64,000 bases of DNA from UBA5314 sp040217815. GTDB lineage: Bacteria > Bacillota > Syntrophomonadia > Syntrophomonadales > Syntrophomonadaceae. The first letter of the stretch is position 1. Each line of letters opens with the position of its first letter. The stretch is from positions 6,288 to 70,287 of the forward strand of contig JBEHWI010000016.1 in NCBI GenBank assembly GCA_040217815.1. The letters run 5' to 3'. The translations under genes were made by a program, and so were the position numbers. The notes under the pieces were generated by a model. It did no database searches and was not told the DNA's origin. It worked only from the letters and a program-made list of their open reading frames with translations. Below, one piece after another: positions 23,102-32,963 of the stretch.

Positions 23102-23818
23102 ATGCAGCAAGGTGAGTTTCTTTATGAAGGAAAGGCCAAAAGGATCTATGCTACGGACAACCCATCCCTGGTTTGGATCGCTTATAAAGATGACGCCACG
23201 GCTTTTGATGGAACCAAGAGGGGCACTATAGCCAACAAAGGGATTGTCAACAACCGCGTATCCAATATGCTTTTCAAATACCTTGAGACCAGGGGCATTG
23301 AAACCCACCTGGTGGAGCAGATCGATGATCGCAACACCATTGTCAAGAAACTCCGCATTCTGCCCATCGAAGTAGTGGTGCGCAATGTCATAGCCGGCAG
23401 CCTGGCCAACCGGGTGGGCCTGCCCGAGGGCACTGAACTGCCCCGGACTATACTGGAGCTTTACTACAAAAACGACGATTTGCATGATCCGATGATCAAC
23501 GAGTACCATGCCCGGGCTTTGGGCTGGGCCGGCGATCAGGAACTCGATGAAATAAAGCGGCAGGCCCTCAAGATCAATGAGATCCTGCGTGAGTTTTTTG
23601 ACAGCATAGGCATCATTCTGGTCGATTTCAAACTGGAGTTTGGCGAGTTCGAGGGCCGCATAATTCTGGGGGATGAAATTTCACCGGATACTTGCCGCCT
23701 GTGGGATAAGGTGAGCCTGGAAAAGCTGGACAAAGATCGCTTCAGACGGGATATGGGCAAGGAGGCCGAGGCCTACCAGGAGGTTGTCTCCCGAATTGAA
23801 AAGGTGCTCAAGAATTAA
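23102..23818 (+). CDS. purC: SAICAR synthetase (phosphoribosylaminoimidazole-succinocarboxamide synthase)
   Basis: The 238-residue protein shows the SAICAR synthetase features: YEGKAKRIY at the N-terminus (ATP site), 'DATAFDGTKRGTIANKG', 'PIEVVVRNVIAGSLANR', and VDFKLEFGEFEGRIILGDEISPDT split over the metal-binding segment. It joins aspartate to CAIR using ATP. GGAGG precedes the ATG at proper distance, and the gene sits 18 bp after purB in the operon. Confidence 0.97.
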   Translation: MQQGEFLYEGKAKRIYATDNPSLVWIAYKDDATAFDGTKRGTIANKGIVNNRVSNMLFKYLETRGIETHLVEQIDDRNTIVKKLRILPIEVVVRNVIAGSLANRVGLPEGTELPRTILELYYKNDDLHDPMINEYHARALGWAGDQELDEIKRQALKINEILREFFDSIGIILVDFKLEFGEFEGRIILGDEISPDTCRLWDKVSLEKLDKDRFRRDMGKEAEAYQEVVSRIEKVLKN

Positions 23819-23875
23819 TCACACCGGTATTGATTTAATTTAAAATAAATACTTGCGAGGGAGGAAATAGGGTTT

Positions 23876-24121
23876 ATGAAAGCCACTATCTATGTCACCC
23901 TGAAGCAGGGCGTACTCGATCCCCAGGGGGAGGCAGTAAAAAGTTCACTGCATGTTTTAGGATACCAAGAAGTAAACGAAGTGCGGGTAGGTAAATACGT
24001 GGAGATCTGGTTGGAAGGAAAGAATCGCGCCGAGGCCCAAAAAGAACTGGAAGAAATGAGCGATAAACTCCTGGCCAACCCGGTTATTGAAGACTTCCGG
24101 GTAGAAATCACGGAGGGATGA
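23876..24121 (+). CDS. purS: phosphoribosylformylglycinamidine synthase subunit PurS
   Basis: An 81-residue ferredoxin-like protein with 'KATIYVTLKQGVLDPQGEAV', the helix SSLHVLGYQEVNEVRVGKY and 'LLANPVIEDFRVEI'. These are the PurS hallmarks. PurS bridges PurQ and small PurL in the FGAM synthetase complex. It overlaps purQ by ATGA, as is typical, and a GAGGGAGG ribosome binding site lies upstream. Confidence 0.95.
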   Translation: MKATIYVTLKQGVLDPQGEAVKSSLHVLGYQEVNEVRVGKYVEIWLEGKNRAEAQKELEEMSDKLLANPVIEDFRVEITEG

Positions 24122-24825
24122 AAATGAAATTTGGAGTCGTGGTTTTTCCAGGGTCAAATTGTGATGCCGACTGTTATAACGTTATAAAGGATGTATTGGA
24201 GCAGCCGGTGGATTATATCTGGCATCAGGAAAAGGAGATAAAGGGTTATGACGCTCTGATCCTGCCGGGAGGATTTTCCTACGGGGACTACCTGCGCACC
24301 GGAGCTATCGCCCGTTTTTCACCGGTCATGCCGGCGGTTATGGAGTTTGCCGACCAGGGCGGATTGATAATCGGAATCTGCAACGGTTTTCAGATCCTAC
24401 TGGAAGCCGGTCTGCTGCCTGGGGCCATGTTGCGCAACCGCAGCCTCACCTTCATCTGCAAGCCGGTCTGGCTGAAGGTGCAAAACGAAGCCACTCCCTT
24501 TACCAATCAACTGCAAAAAGGCCAAGTTCTACAGATACCGATTGCCCATGGAGAGGGTAATTATTTCTGCGATCCTTCAACCCTGCAAAGCCTTAAGGAT
24601 AATAATCAGATATTATTCACCTATTGCGGGCCAAAGGGCGAAGAAGAAGACATACACAATCCCAACGGATCTCTGGCCAATATCGCTGGAATCCGCAACC
24701 GGAAAGGCAATGTGCTGGGGATGATGCCCCATCCGGAAAGATGCTCAGAAGAGGTCCTGGGGGGCACCGATGGTTTAAAGATATTTGCTTCCATGCTGAA
24801 GTGGTGCCAGGAGGTGAGGCTGTAA
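24118..24825 (+). CDS. purQ: phosphoribosylformylglycinamidine synthase, glutaminase subunit PurQ
   Basis: The 235-residue class I glutamine amidotransferase has its nucleophile Cys in GICNGFQ (about residue 89) and the catalytic His-Glu in MMPHPERCSEE near the C-terminus. It hands ammonia from glutamine to PurL. The first ATG overlaps the purS stop; an alternative ATG lies two codons later. Confidence 0.96.
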   Translation: MKMKFGVVVFPGSNCDADCYNVIKDVLEQPVDYIWHQEKEIKGYDALILPGGFSYGDYLRTGAIARFSPVMPAVMEFADQGGLIIGICNGFQILLEAGLLPGAMLRNRSLTFICKPVWLKVQNEATPFTNQLQKGQVLQIPIAHGEGNYFCDPSTLQSLKDNNQILFTYCGPKGEEEDIHNPNGSLANIAGIRNRKGNVLGMMPHPERCSEEVLGGTDGLKIFASMLKWCQEVRL

Positions 24826-27027
24826 ATGAAGGAATTGACTTACCGTGAAATGGGTTTAAACGATCAGGAATTTGAAAATATCAAAACCATAATGGGACGT
24901 GAACCCAATTATCTGGAGCTGGGCATGTTTTCGGTAATGTGGTCAGAGCACTGTGGCTACAAGAATTCCCGGCCTCTGCTCAAAACTTTCCCCACTGAAG
25001 GGCCTCGGGTCGTCCAGGGACCCGGAGAAAATGCCGGAGTTGTCGATATCGGAGATAATCAGGCCCTGGTTTTTAAGATTGAAAGCCACAACCACCCCTC
25101 GGCCATCGAACCCTACCAGGGAGCGGCCACCGGCGTAGGGGGCATAGTGAGAGATATATTCACGATGGGAGCCCGGCCTATAGCCAGTTTGAATTCACTG
25201 CGCTTCGGCCCTCTGGAAGACGCCCGGGTGCGGCAGCTGTTTTCTGGAGTTGTGGCCGGCATAGCGGGCTACGGCAATTGCCTGGGCATACCCACGGTAG
25301 GCGGGGAAGTCTACTTCAACCCCAGCTATCAGGGTAATCCCCTGGTCAACGCCATGTGCGTGGGACTGGTGGAGATTGATCAGATAGCCCTGGCGGTGGC
25401 CAGTGATGTGGGAAGCCCTATTATGATTGTGGGAGCTAAAACCGGGCGCGACGGGATTCATGGCGCCACCTTCGCATCCGAAGAATTGAGCGAAGCCTCG
25501 GCAGCCAAGCGTCCGGCGGTGCAGGTGGGCGATCCCTTTATGGAAAAACTGCTCATCGAGGCCTGCCTGGAGCTTATAAAAGAGGATCTTGTGGCCGGGA
25601 TGCAGGACCTGGGAGCGGCCGGCTTGACCAGCTCCATAGCCGAGTCGGCCAGTAAAAAGGGCCGCGGGGTTATGGTTGACGTTTCGAAAGTTCCGCGCCG
25701 GGAAACCGGTATGACTCCCTATGAGGTAATGCTGTCTGAATCGCAGGAACGAATGTTGATAGTACCCCGGGCGGGTAAAGAAGCCCGGATTGAAGAAATA
25801 TTCACCAAGTGGGGCCTGGATGCGACGGTCATCGGACAGGTGACCGAAGATGGAATGTTCCGGGTCATGGAAGGAAACGAGCAGGTAGGAGTAGTGCCGG
25901 TGGCGGCATTGACCGAGTCCTGTCCCGTATACTACCGTGAGGGGGAAGAGCCGGCTTATTACCGGGAATGCCGCTCTTTCAACCCGTTCGATTTGGAACC
26001 GGTGGATCTGACGCCGGCTCTAATAAACCTGCTGCAATCACCTAATATTGCCAGCAAGGAGTGGGTGTACCGCCAGTACGATCACCAGGTTATGACCAAC
26101 AGTTCGGTCCTGCCCGGGGATGGCGACGCTGCGGTGCTCCGAATCAAAGGCAGGTCAAAGGGGGCCGCCTTTACAACTGACTGTAATGGACGCCTGGTTT
26201 ACCTGGACCCCTACCAGGGAGGCATGCAGGCGGTCTGCGAGGCAGCCCGCAACCTGGCCTGTGTGGGAGCCCGGCCTCTGGCCTTGACCAATTGCCTTAA
26301 TTTTGGCAACCCTGAAAAACCCAACATCTACTGGCAGATGCAAAATGCTATTAAAGGAATGGCCGAAGCCGCCCGGGCCTTAGAGACCCCGGTGGTGAGC
26401 GGCAACGTCAGCCTTTACAATGAAAGCGCCGGCTACGCCATTTTCCCCACTCCGGTGGTGGGAATGGTAGGCTTAATGCCGGACATCGCCAAACGGCGGG
26501 GTATGGCCTTCAAAGACGAAGGCGATCTGATCGTACTGCTGGGTGAATTGAGCCAGGAATTGGGCGGTTCGGAGCACCTCTACCTGGCCTACGGCCTGGA
26601 AAAAGGCGCAGTGCCGCCGGCTGATCTGGATAAGGAGAAATCCCTTATCGAACTCCTGCTCGATCTGGCTGAAAAAGAGACTCTGGCATCCTGCCACGAT
26701 ATTTCTGAGGGCGGACTGGCGGTTGCCCTGGCCGAATCAGCCATCAAAGGGGAAATCGGCTTTAAGGTCAACCTGGAGCAGCCCTTGAGCCGCTGGGACG
26801 GCCTGCTGTTCTCTGAGGCCCCGGGACGGGCAGTAGTCAGCGTTAAGCCTTCCAAACTGGATGAACTCGTGGCAAAGGCCGGGACCCGGGGCGTACCCTG
26901 TCTAGCACTGGGCCGGGTGGAAGGCAGTAATTTGATATATCAGGGTAATGGGCAAGAACTGATAGGAATTGCTTTGGACCAGGCGATAAGCACCTGGGGG
27001 GATGCAATAAGATGTTCAATGAAATAG
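24826..27027 (+). CDS. purL: phosphoribosylformylglycinamidine synthase, small-type PurL
   Basis: The 733-residue protein is the small PurL form that requires PurS and PurQ. Features are 'MWSEHCGYKNSRPLL', the ATP/Mg site 'KIESHNHPSAIEPYQGAATG', 'DLGAAGLTSSIAESA', and the second AIRS-like half with 'TNCLNFGNPEKP' and SCHDISEGGLAVALAE. It uses ATP and PurQ-derived ammonia to convert FGAR into FGAM. AGGAGGTGA precedes the ATG, and the gene end overlaps the start of purF by 16 bp. Confidence 0.97.
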   Translation: MKELTYREMGLNDQEFENIKTIMGREPNYLELGMFSVMWSEHCGYKNSRPLLKTFPTEGPRVVQGPGENAGVVDIGDNQALVFKIESHNHPSAIEPYQGAATGVGGIVRDIFTMGARPIASLNSLRFGPLEDARVRQLFSGVVAGIAGYGNCLGIPTVGGEVYFNPSYQGNPLVNAMCVGLVEIDQIALAVASDVGSPIMIVGAKTGRDGIHGATFASEELSEASAAKRPAVQVGDPFMEKLLIEACLELIKEDLVAGMQDLGAAGLTSSIAESASKKGRGVMVDVSKVPRRETGMTPYEVMLSESQERMLIVPRAGKEARIEEIFTKWGLDATVIGQVTEDGMFRVMEGNEQVGVVPVAALTESCPVYYREGEEPAYYRECRSFNPFDLEPVDLTPALINLLQSPNIASKEWVYRQYDHQVMTNSSVLPGDGDAAVLRIKGRSKGAAFTTDCNGRLVYLDPYQGGMQAVCEAARNLACVGARPLALTNCLNFGNPEKPNIYWQMQNAIKGMAEAARALETPVVSGNVSLYNESAGYAIFPTPVVGMVGLMPDIAKRRGMAFKDEGDLIVLLGELSQELGGSEHLYLAYGLEKGAVPPADLDKEKSLIELLLDLAEKETLASCHDISEGGLAVALAESAIKGEIGFKVNLEQPLSRWDGLLFSEAPGRAVVSVKPSKLDELVAKAGTRGVPCLALGRVEGSNLIYQGNGQELIGIALDQAISTWGDAIRCSMK

Positions 27028-28403
27028 AAGACAAAATGACCCATGAATGCGGCGTTTTTGGCATATATATCAACAACCCGGAGAACGATACGGATGCCGC
27101 CCGCACCACTTTTTACGGCCTTTACGCCCTGCAGCACCGGGGGCAGGAAAGCGCAGGGATTGCGGTGTCGGATGGCAGGCAGATCAGCCTGCACAAAGGC
27201 ATGGGCCTGGTGGCGGAAGTCATTTCAACCGAGCATATCAACAAATTAAAAGGCAATATTGCCATAGGACACGTGCGTTATTCTACGACCGGGGCCAGTC
27301 TGCTGGTCAACGCCCAGCCGCTGGTATTTCACTACCTTAACGGCATGATGGGAGTGGCCCACAACGGCAACCTGGTCAACACGGTAGAGCTGAGGCGGCG
27401 CCTGGCCACCTATGGTTCGGTCTTTCAGACTACGACCGATACCGAGGTGGTGGCTAATTTGCTGGCCCGCTATTCTCAAGACCTGTTGGAGGACGCCCTG
27501 GCCAAATCAATGATCGATATGAAAGGGGCTTATGCCCTGGTCATTATGAGCGAAGATCGCCTGGTGGGGGTGCGCGATCCCATGGGAATCCGCCCCTTGT
27601 GCCTGGGTGAACTGGGAGGCAATTACGTTTTGGCTTCTGAATCAGCCGCCATCGACACTATCGGAGCCAGGTTTATTCGCGATGTCAACCCCGGGGAAAT
27701 AGTGGTTATTGATAAAGATGGGCTGCGCTCCCTGCAGGTTTTTAATTCAACCCGGAGCGCCAACTGTATTTTCGAATATATTTACTTTGCACGTTCGGAC
27801 AGCACTATTGACGGGATCAATGTATACCAGGCCCGCCTGGAGCTGGGCCGGCGCCTGGCCAAGGAGTCGGGCATTGAAGCTGATCTGGTCATAGCCGTGC
27901 CCGATTCCGGCACTCCGTCCGCCATTGGCTATGCGCAGGCTTCAGGCATTCCCTTTGCCGAAGGCTTGATGAAGAACCGTTACGTGGGGCGCACCTTTAT
28001 TCAGCCCAATCAGAAGATCCGGGAACTGGGGGTTCGTATTAAGTTAAATCCGATCAGGGAAGTTGTAGCCGGTCAAAGGGTGGTTATGGTGGACGATTCG
28101 ATTGTCAGGGGGACCACCAGCAAGCAGATTGTACAGATGCTGCGCGATGCCGGAGCCAAAGAGGTTCACATGGCAGTGGCTTCGCCGCCTACCAAATATC
28201 CGTGCTTTTACGGGATCGACACCTCGCGCCGGGAAGAGCTGATCGCCAGCACAATGAATGAGGCGGAGATTGAGAAATTTATCGGGGCTGATAGTCTTCA
28301 CTATTTGAGTATGGAGGGGCTGATGGAGTCTCTAAAAGGGAACGGGAACTGCTTCTGCAACGCCTGTTTCAGCGGGGATTACCCGATCAAAATCGATATG
28401 TAA
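27012..28403 (+). CDS. purF: amidophosphoribosyltransferase
   Basis: The 463-residue PurF has a 12-residue propeptide before Cys13 (MTHECGVFGIY), the nucleophile of the Ntn glutaminase half that is exposed after self-cleavage. The PRPP loop is in VVMVDDSIVRGTTS near residue 360. Cysteines around CFYGID and 'NCFCNACFSG' near the C-terminus match the [4Fe-4S] cluster ligands of the Bacillus-type enzyme, which makes it oxygen-labile. It commits PRPP to purine synthesis. Confidence 0.97.
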   Translation: MFNEIEDKMTHECGVFGIYINNPENDTDAARTTFYGLYALQHRGQESAGIAVSDGRQISLHKGMGLVAEVISTEHINKLKGNIAIGHVRYSTTGASLLVNAQPLVFHYLNGMMGVAHNGNLVNTVELRRRLATYGSVFQTTTDTEVVANLLARYSQDLLEDALAKSMIDMKGAYALVIMSEDRLVGVRDPMGIRPLCLGELGGNYVLASESAAIDTIGARFIRDVNPGEIVVIDKDGLRSLQVFNSTRSANCIFEYIYFARSDSTIDGINVYQARLELGRRLAKESGIEADLVIAVPDSGTPSAIGYAQASGIPFAEGLMKNRYVGRTFIQPNQKIRELGVRIKLNPIREVVAGQRVVMVDDSIVRGTTSKQIVQMLRDAGAKEVHMAVASPPTKYPCFYGIDTSRREELIASTMNEAEIEKFIGADSLHYLSMEGLMESLKGNGNCFCNACFSGDYPIKIDM

Positions 28404-28446
28404 TTAATGTCTTGATGTATAGCAATAATTTTAATGGAGGTAGGTC

Positions 28447-29484
28447 ATGGGTAGTGATGGCCTGGATTACAAACAAGCCGGAGTAGATATTGACGCAGCC
28501 AACCAGTCGGTTGATCTTATTAAAAAATGGGTGGGCCGAACCCGCCGTCCGGAGGTGCTGGCTGACATCGGAGGCTTTGGCGGCTTTTTCGCCCTGAACC
28601 ATCAGAAGTACCGTGAACCGGTTTTGGTTTCAGGCACTGACGGGGTGGGCACCAAGCTCAAGATTGCACAGATGATTGGGGTGCATGATACGGTGGGCAT
28701 TGACCTGGTGGCCATGTGCGTCAACGACATTCTGGTGCACGGGGCGGAGCCCCTGTTTTTCCTGGACTATATTGCCCTGGGCAAGCTGCGGCCGGGATTA
28801 GTGGAGGATCTGGTCAAGGGCGTCAGCCAGGGCTGCATAGAAGCGGGCTGCGCCCTTATAGGCGGCGAAACTGCGGAGATGCCCGGCTTTTACGAGGGAG
28901 ACAAATACGATCTGGCCGGATTTGCAGTAGGAGTGGTAGAGCGCTCAGAACTGCTGGACGGGCAGAAGCTCAAGGCCGGGGATATAGTTTTGGGCCTGCC
29001 TTCTTCTGGCCTTCACTCCAACGGCTATTCTCTGGCCCGGGAGGCTTTGCTGAACCGCGCCGGGTTCAGCCTGGAGCAAACCATCCCGGAATTGGGACGA
29101 ACTCTGGGTGAAGAACTTCTTACCCCTACCCGAATATATGTAAAAACCGTACAAAAGCTTCTGGAGCAGGTTGAGGTTAAGGCTATGTCCCATATCACCG
29201 GGGGAGGCATCATGGAAAACCTGGCCCGGGTCATTCCCGCCGGTCTGGGCGCCTTGATCGAAGATGCAGACATTCCGGTCAAACCGGTTTTCAAGCTTAT
29301 TGAAAGCTGTGGGCAGGTAAGCCGCCCCGAGATGTACCGCACCTTCAATATGGGCCTGGGGTATCTCATCATGGTAGGGCGAGAGGATGCTGACCGGGCC
29401 ATGCATTGCCTGACCGAAATGGGAGAAAGTCCTGTACGCATAGGAGTTATAAAACCGGATATAGAGGGTGTAATAATCGTATGA
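28447..29484 (+). CDS. purM: phosphoribosylformylglycinamidine cyclo-ligase (AIR synthetase)
   Basis: The 345-residue AIRS-family protein has 'DYKQAGVDIDAANQSVD', 'VSGTDGVGTKLKIAQ', 'GIDLVAMCVNDILVHGAEP', 'GCALIGGETAEMPGFY', and GLPSSGLHSNGYSL. It closes the imidazole ring of FGAM with ATP. TGGAGGT precedes the ATG, and its stop overlaps the purN start (ATGA). Confidence 0.97.
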   Translation: MGSDGLDYKQAGVDIDAANQSVDLIKKWVGRTRRPEVLADIGGFGGFFALNHQKYREPVLVSGTDGVGTKLKIAQMIGVHDTVGIDLVAMCVNDILVHGAEPLFFLDYIALGKLRPGLVEDLVKGVSQGCIEAGCALIGGETAEMPGFYEGDKYDLAGFAVGVVERSELLDGQKLKAGDIVLGLPSSGLHSNGYSLAREALLNRAGFSLEQTIPELGRTLGEELLTPTRIYVKTVQKLLEQVEVKAMSHITGGGIMENLARVIPAGLGALIEDADIPVKPVFKLIESCGQVSRPEMYRTFNMGLGYLIMVGREDADRAMHCLTEMGESPVRIGVIKPDIEGVIIV

Positions 29485-30125
29485 TAAGAATAATGGAGGC
29501 CAAACGCCTCAAATTGGCAGTACTGGCTTCGGGACGGGGCAGCAATCTTGACGCTATCTACCAGGCTGCCCAAAGGGGAGATCTGGACGCCGAGATAGTC
29601 GCTTTGGTGAGCGACAATCCCGATGCTCCGGCTCTTGGCAAAGCCCGGGAAAGGGGCATAGAGACCCTTGCCATAAAGCCGGCTGATTTTTCCAGCCGGG
29701 ATCTTTATGAACAACAGATAGTTGCCCATCTCCAGAATCGAGAGGTTGACCTGGTGGCCCTGGCGGGTTATATGCGCCTGGTAGGCACCGGTTTTTTAAA
29801 GGCTTTCCGCCATCGCCTGGTGAATATTCACCCCGCTTTACTGCCGTCTTTTACTGGACTTAATGCCCAGAAGCAGGCCTTAGAATACGGGGTGAGGTTT
29901 TCCGGCTGCACCGTACATATTGTTGATGAGGGAATGGACACCGGTCCCATTATCCTGCAAGCAGTGGTTCCGGTTTGGCCGCAAGACGACGAAGACAGCT
30001 TAAGCCAGCGGATTCTTGGTGAGGAACACCAGATCTACTGGCGGGCTTTACAGCTTTTCGCCCAGGGGCGGATTTTCCTGGACGGACGTAGAGTTGTTAT
30101 TTCCGAAAAGGGGGAAATATCATGA
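29481..30125 (+). CDS. purN: phosphoribosylglycinamide formyltransferase
   Basis: About 214 residues with the 10-formyl-THF GAR transformylase motifs: VLASGRGSNLDAI near the N-terminus, 'LAGYMRLVGTGFL', 'NIHPALLPSFTG' with the catalytic Asn-His, and 'CTVHIVDEGMDTGPIILQ' with the catalytic Asp. The ATG at 29481 overlaps the purM stop; a second ATG at 29493 is possible. Its stop overlaps the purH start. Confidence 0.96.
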   Translation: MIRIMEAKRLKLAVLASGRGSNLDAIYQAAQRGDLDAEIVALVSDNPDAPALGKARERGIETLAIKPADFSSRDLYEQQIVAHLQNREVDLVALAGYMRLVGTGFLKAFRHRLVNIHPALLPSFTGLNAQKQALEYGVRFSGCTVHIVDEGMDTGPIILQAVVPVWPQDDEDSLSQRILGEEHQIYWRALQLFAQGRIFLDGRRVVISEKGEIS

Positions 30126-31642
30126 AAAGAGCGCTTATAAGTGTATCCAACAAAGCGGGAGTAGTCGAGTTTGCCCGGGGTTTGAGCGAGCTGGGCTACG
30201 AAATAATATCCACCGGGGGCACCTACAGCACCCTGGCCGAAGCCGGCGTCAAGGTAAGCCGGGTCAGTGACATTACCGGGTTCCCGGAAATACTGGATGG
30301 CCGGGTCAAAACCCTGCATCCGCGCATTCACGGTGGCATACTGGCTCTGCGCAACCCTGAGCACCTGGGTGAATTGGAGAAGAACCAGATAGATACCATT
30401 GACGTTGTGGCGGTAAATCTCTACCCCTTCCGGGAGACTATCAGCAAACCCGGGGTTAGCCGGGAAGAAGCCATAGAGAACATAGATATCGGCGGACCCA
30501 GCATGGTGCGGTCGGCAGCCAAGAACTTTGCTGATGTAGTGGTAGTAGTTAAGCCGGAGTTCTATTCTCAGGTCCTGGAACAGCTCAAGGAGAAGGGGGA
30601 TTTGGACCAGGAGTTCCGCCTACGCCTGGCCCTGGAAGCTTTTACCCACACCGCCGCCTATGACGCCATGATATCAGCCTACCTGGCTGAATGGGCCAAA
30701 GTGGACCTGGGCGACAATCTGGTTCTGGCCGGGGAAAAAGTATATGAACTGCGCTACGGTGAAAACCCGCACCAAAGGGCGGCTTTCTACCGGGATATGA
30801 CGCCCGGTTTGGGGCTGGCTGACGCCAAACAGCTGAACGGCAAGGAATTGTCTTATAACAATATCATCGACACCCAGGCAGCCTGGTCCCTGGTCAAGGA
30901 ATATAAAGAGCCGGCCTGTGTTATCGTAAAACATACCAATCCCTGCGGAACAGCAACAGCCGGTAAGCTGGAGGAAGCCTACGACAAGGCCCTGGCGGCC
31001 GACCCGGTTTCGGCTTATGGTGGGATTGTGGCCTTTAACAAGAAGGTCGATAAGGCCAGCGCCGAGAAAGTGGCCCAATTGTTTGTTGAAGTTATAATAG
31101 CCCCCGGATACGATAAAGGGGCTCTTGAAATACTGCAGGCCAAGAAGAACCTGCGCCTTTTGGAACTGCCGGTCCGAGAAGCTCCCGAATGGCAGGTGAA
31201 GAGCGTGGAAGGCGGTTTTGTAGTGCAGGAAACCGACCAGGAAGCTTCCGATTGGGAAGAGCTGCAGGTAGTTACCGATAAGGCACCCACCCCGGAACAG
31301 ATCGATGATCTGCTTTTTGCCTGGAAGGTTGTCAAGCACGTCAAATCCAATGCCATTGTAGTTGCCAAAGACCAGTGCACGGTGGGCGTTGGTGCCGGAC
31401 AGATGAACCGGGTGGGTTCAGCTGCCATTGCCCTGGAACAGGGCGGGGATAAATGCCGGGGTGCGGTAATGGCATCAGATGCGTACTTCCCATTTATGGA
31501 TACCGTTGAACTAGCTGCCAAATTCGGTATTACTGCGATAGTGCAGCCAGGTGGATCGATCAGAGACCAGCTGAGTATAGACGAGTGCAACCGACAGGGT
31601 ATTGCCATGGTATTTACCGGGGTGCGTCATTTTAAACACTAA
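30122..31642 (+). CDS. purH: bifunctional AICAR transformylase / IMP cyclohydrolase
   Basis: The 506-residue protein has an N-terminal MGS-like IMP cyclohydrolase domain (KRALISVSNKAGV, 'STGGTYSTL', DGRVKTLHPRIHGG) and a C-terminal AICARFT domain (ELRYGENPHQ, the catalytic 'VKHTNPCGTA', 'VSAYGGIVAFN', and SDAYFPF). It performs the last two steps to IMP and also recycles AICAR released by HisH/HisF of the histidine operon 3.5 kb downstream. It overlaps purN by ATGA. Confidence 0.97.
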   Translation: MKRALISVSNKAGVVEFARGLSELGYEIISTGGTYSTLAEAGVKVSRVSDITGFPEILDGRVKTLHPRIHGGILALRNPEHLGELEKNQIDTIDVVAVNLYPFRETISKPGVSREEAIENIDIGGPSMVRSAAKNFADVVVVVKPEFYSQVLEQLKEKGDLDQEFRLRLALEAFTHTAAYDAMISAYLAEWAKVDLGDNLVLAGEKVYELRYGENPHQRAAFYRDMTPGLGLADAKQLNGKELSYNNIIDTQAAWSLVKEYKEPACVIVKHTNPCGTATAGKLEEAYDKALAADPVSAYGGIVAFNKKVDKASAEKVAQLFVEVIIAPGYDKGALEILQAKKNLRLLELPVREAPEWQVKSVEGGFVVQETDQEASDWEELQVVTDKAPTPEQIDDLLFAWKVVKHVKSNAIVVAKDQCTVGVGAGQMNRVGSAAIALEQGGDKCRGAVMASDAYFPFMDTVELAAKFGITAIVQPGGSIRDQLSIDECNRQGIAMVFTGVRHFKH

Positions 31643-31669
31643 ATAATGGGGTTTGGGGTGAAGGTCAGT

Positions 31670-32959
31670 ATGGCGGACAAAAAGGTTTTGGTAATCGGCC
31701 AGGGGGGCAGGGAACACGCATTGGTCTGGAAGTTGGCCCAGAGCCCCCGGGTGGGAAAAGTTTTTGCGGCTCCGGGAAATCCGGGCATTGCTGCTCTGGC
31801 AGAGTGTGTGGATATCGGGGTTAGTGATATCGAAGGACTTTTGTCTTTCGCTTTAAAAGAGCAGGTCGATTTGACGGTGGTCGGGCCGGAAGTTCCCCTT
31901 ATGGAAGGTTTGGCGGACCGTTTCCGGGCCGCCGGATTGTTGGTTTTTGGACCCAGCGCCGCTGCCGCCCGCCTGGAAGGCAGCAAAGTGTTCGCCAAGG
32001 AGCTGTTTAAAAAGTATAATATACCGACTGCCGAGTTCCAGGCCTTCGACAAGCTGGAAGAAGCCCGGGCCTTTGCCCGCCAGTTTACCGACCGGGGGCA
32101 GGGTGTGGTTGTTAAAGCCGACGGCCTGGCCGCCGGCAAGGGTGTCATTGTGGCTGATTCCTGGGATGAAGCCAGCCAGGCCCTGGACAGTATCATGAAA
32201 GACCGGCAGTTCGGTGCCGCCGGGGATAAAGTCGTTGTCGAAGAATGCCTGCAGGGGGAAGAAGTGAGCTTCTTCGCTATTACCGACGGCAGGGATTACG
32301 TGCCCTTAATCGCCGCCCAGGATCACAAGCGCATCTTTGATGACGATCAGGGACCAAATACCGGAGGAATGGGCGCCTATGTAAACCCACCCATTTTTAC
32401 ACCCGCTCTGCAAAAGACAGTGGAGGAGACCATTATCGGTCCGGTTATAGAAGCTATGGCCCGGGAAGGCTGCCCCTATCAGGGGGTGCTCTACGCGGGT
32501 TTGATGATAACCGAAAAAGGTCCGCAGGTTTTGGAGTTTAACGCCCGTTTCGGAGATCCGGAAACCCAGGTCTTGATGCCCATGATCAAGGGCGATGTCT
32601 ATGCCCTTTTTGAAGCATCGGCCTCCGGGCAGAACCTGAAAGCCAATACCGTGGAATGTGAAAAGGGGAGCTGTGTCTGTGTGGTTATGGCTTCCGGGGG
32701 CTACCCAGGGAGTTTTGCCAAAGGCAAACCCATCAGCGGCCTCGATCAGCTGAATAAAGATGCTTTAGTATTCCATGCCGGCACCGTCCTTAAGGATGGG
32801 CAGTTGCTCACCAACGGCGGCCGGGTTCTAGCCGTAGTCTGCCGAGGGAATGATATCGAGGCGGCCCTGGATAAAGTATATAGCCAGTTGGAAAAGATCT
32901 CTTTTGAAGGAATGCATTACCGCAGGGATATTGGTCAAAGGGCCTTGAAGCGAGGGTAG
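31670..32959 (+). CDS. purD: phosphoribosylamine-glycine ligase
   Basis: About 429 residues, ATP-grasp family: 'KVLVIGQGGREHALVWKL' N-terminus, 'VVKADGLAAGKGVIVA', 'ISFFAITDG'-like EVSFFAITDGRDY, 'GPNTGGMGAY', and NARFGDPETQ with metal ligands. It joins glycine to phosphoribosylamine. I choose the ATG at 31670, which yields the family-typical MADKKVLVIG start behind GGTGAAGG, over the in-frame ATG at 31646. It is the last recognisable purine gene of the operon. Confidence 0.95.
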   Translation: MADKKVLVIGQGGREHALVWKLAQSPRVGKVFAAPGNPGIAALAECVDIGVSDIEGLLSFALKEQVDLTVVGPEVPLMEGLADRFRAAGLLVFGPSAAAARLEGSKVFAKELFKKYNIPTAEFQAFDKLEEARAFARQFTDRGQGVVVKADGLAAGKGVIVADSWDEASQALDSIMKDRQFGAAGDKVVVEECLQGEEVSFFAITDGRDYVPLIAAQDHKRIFDDDQGPNTGGMGAYVNPPIFTPALQKTVEETIIGPVIEAMAREGCPYQGVLYAGLMITEKGPQVLEFNARFGDPETQVLMPMIKGDVYALFEASASGQNLKANTVECEKGSCVCVVMASGGYPGSFAKGKPISGLDQLNKDALVFHAGTVLKDGQLLTNGGRVLAVVCRGNDIEAALDKVYSQLEKISFEGMHYRRDIGQRALKRG

Positions 32960-32963
32960 TTAA

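Noticed and set aside
30674..31608. Overlapping long minus-strand frames (about 200 codons each) inside purH
   Set aside because: Shadows of a conserved enzyme; no start signals and low-complexity composition.
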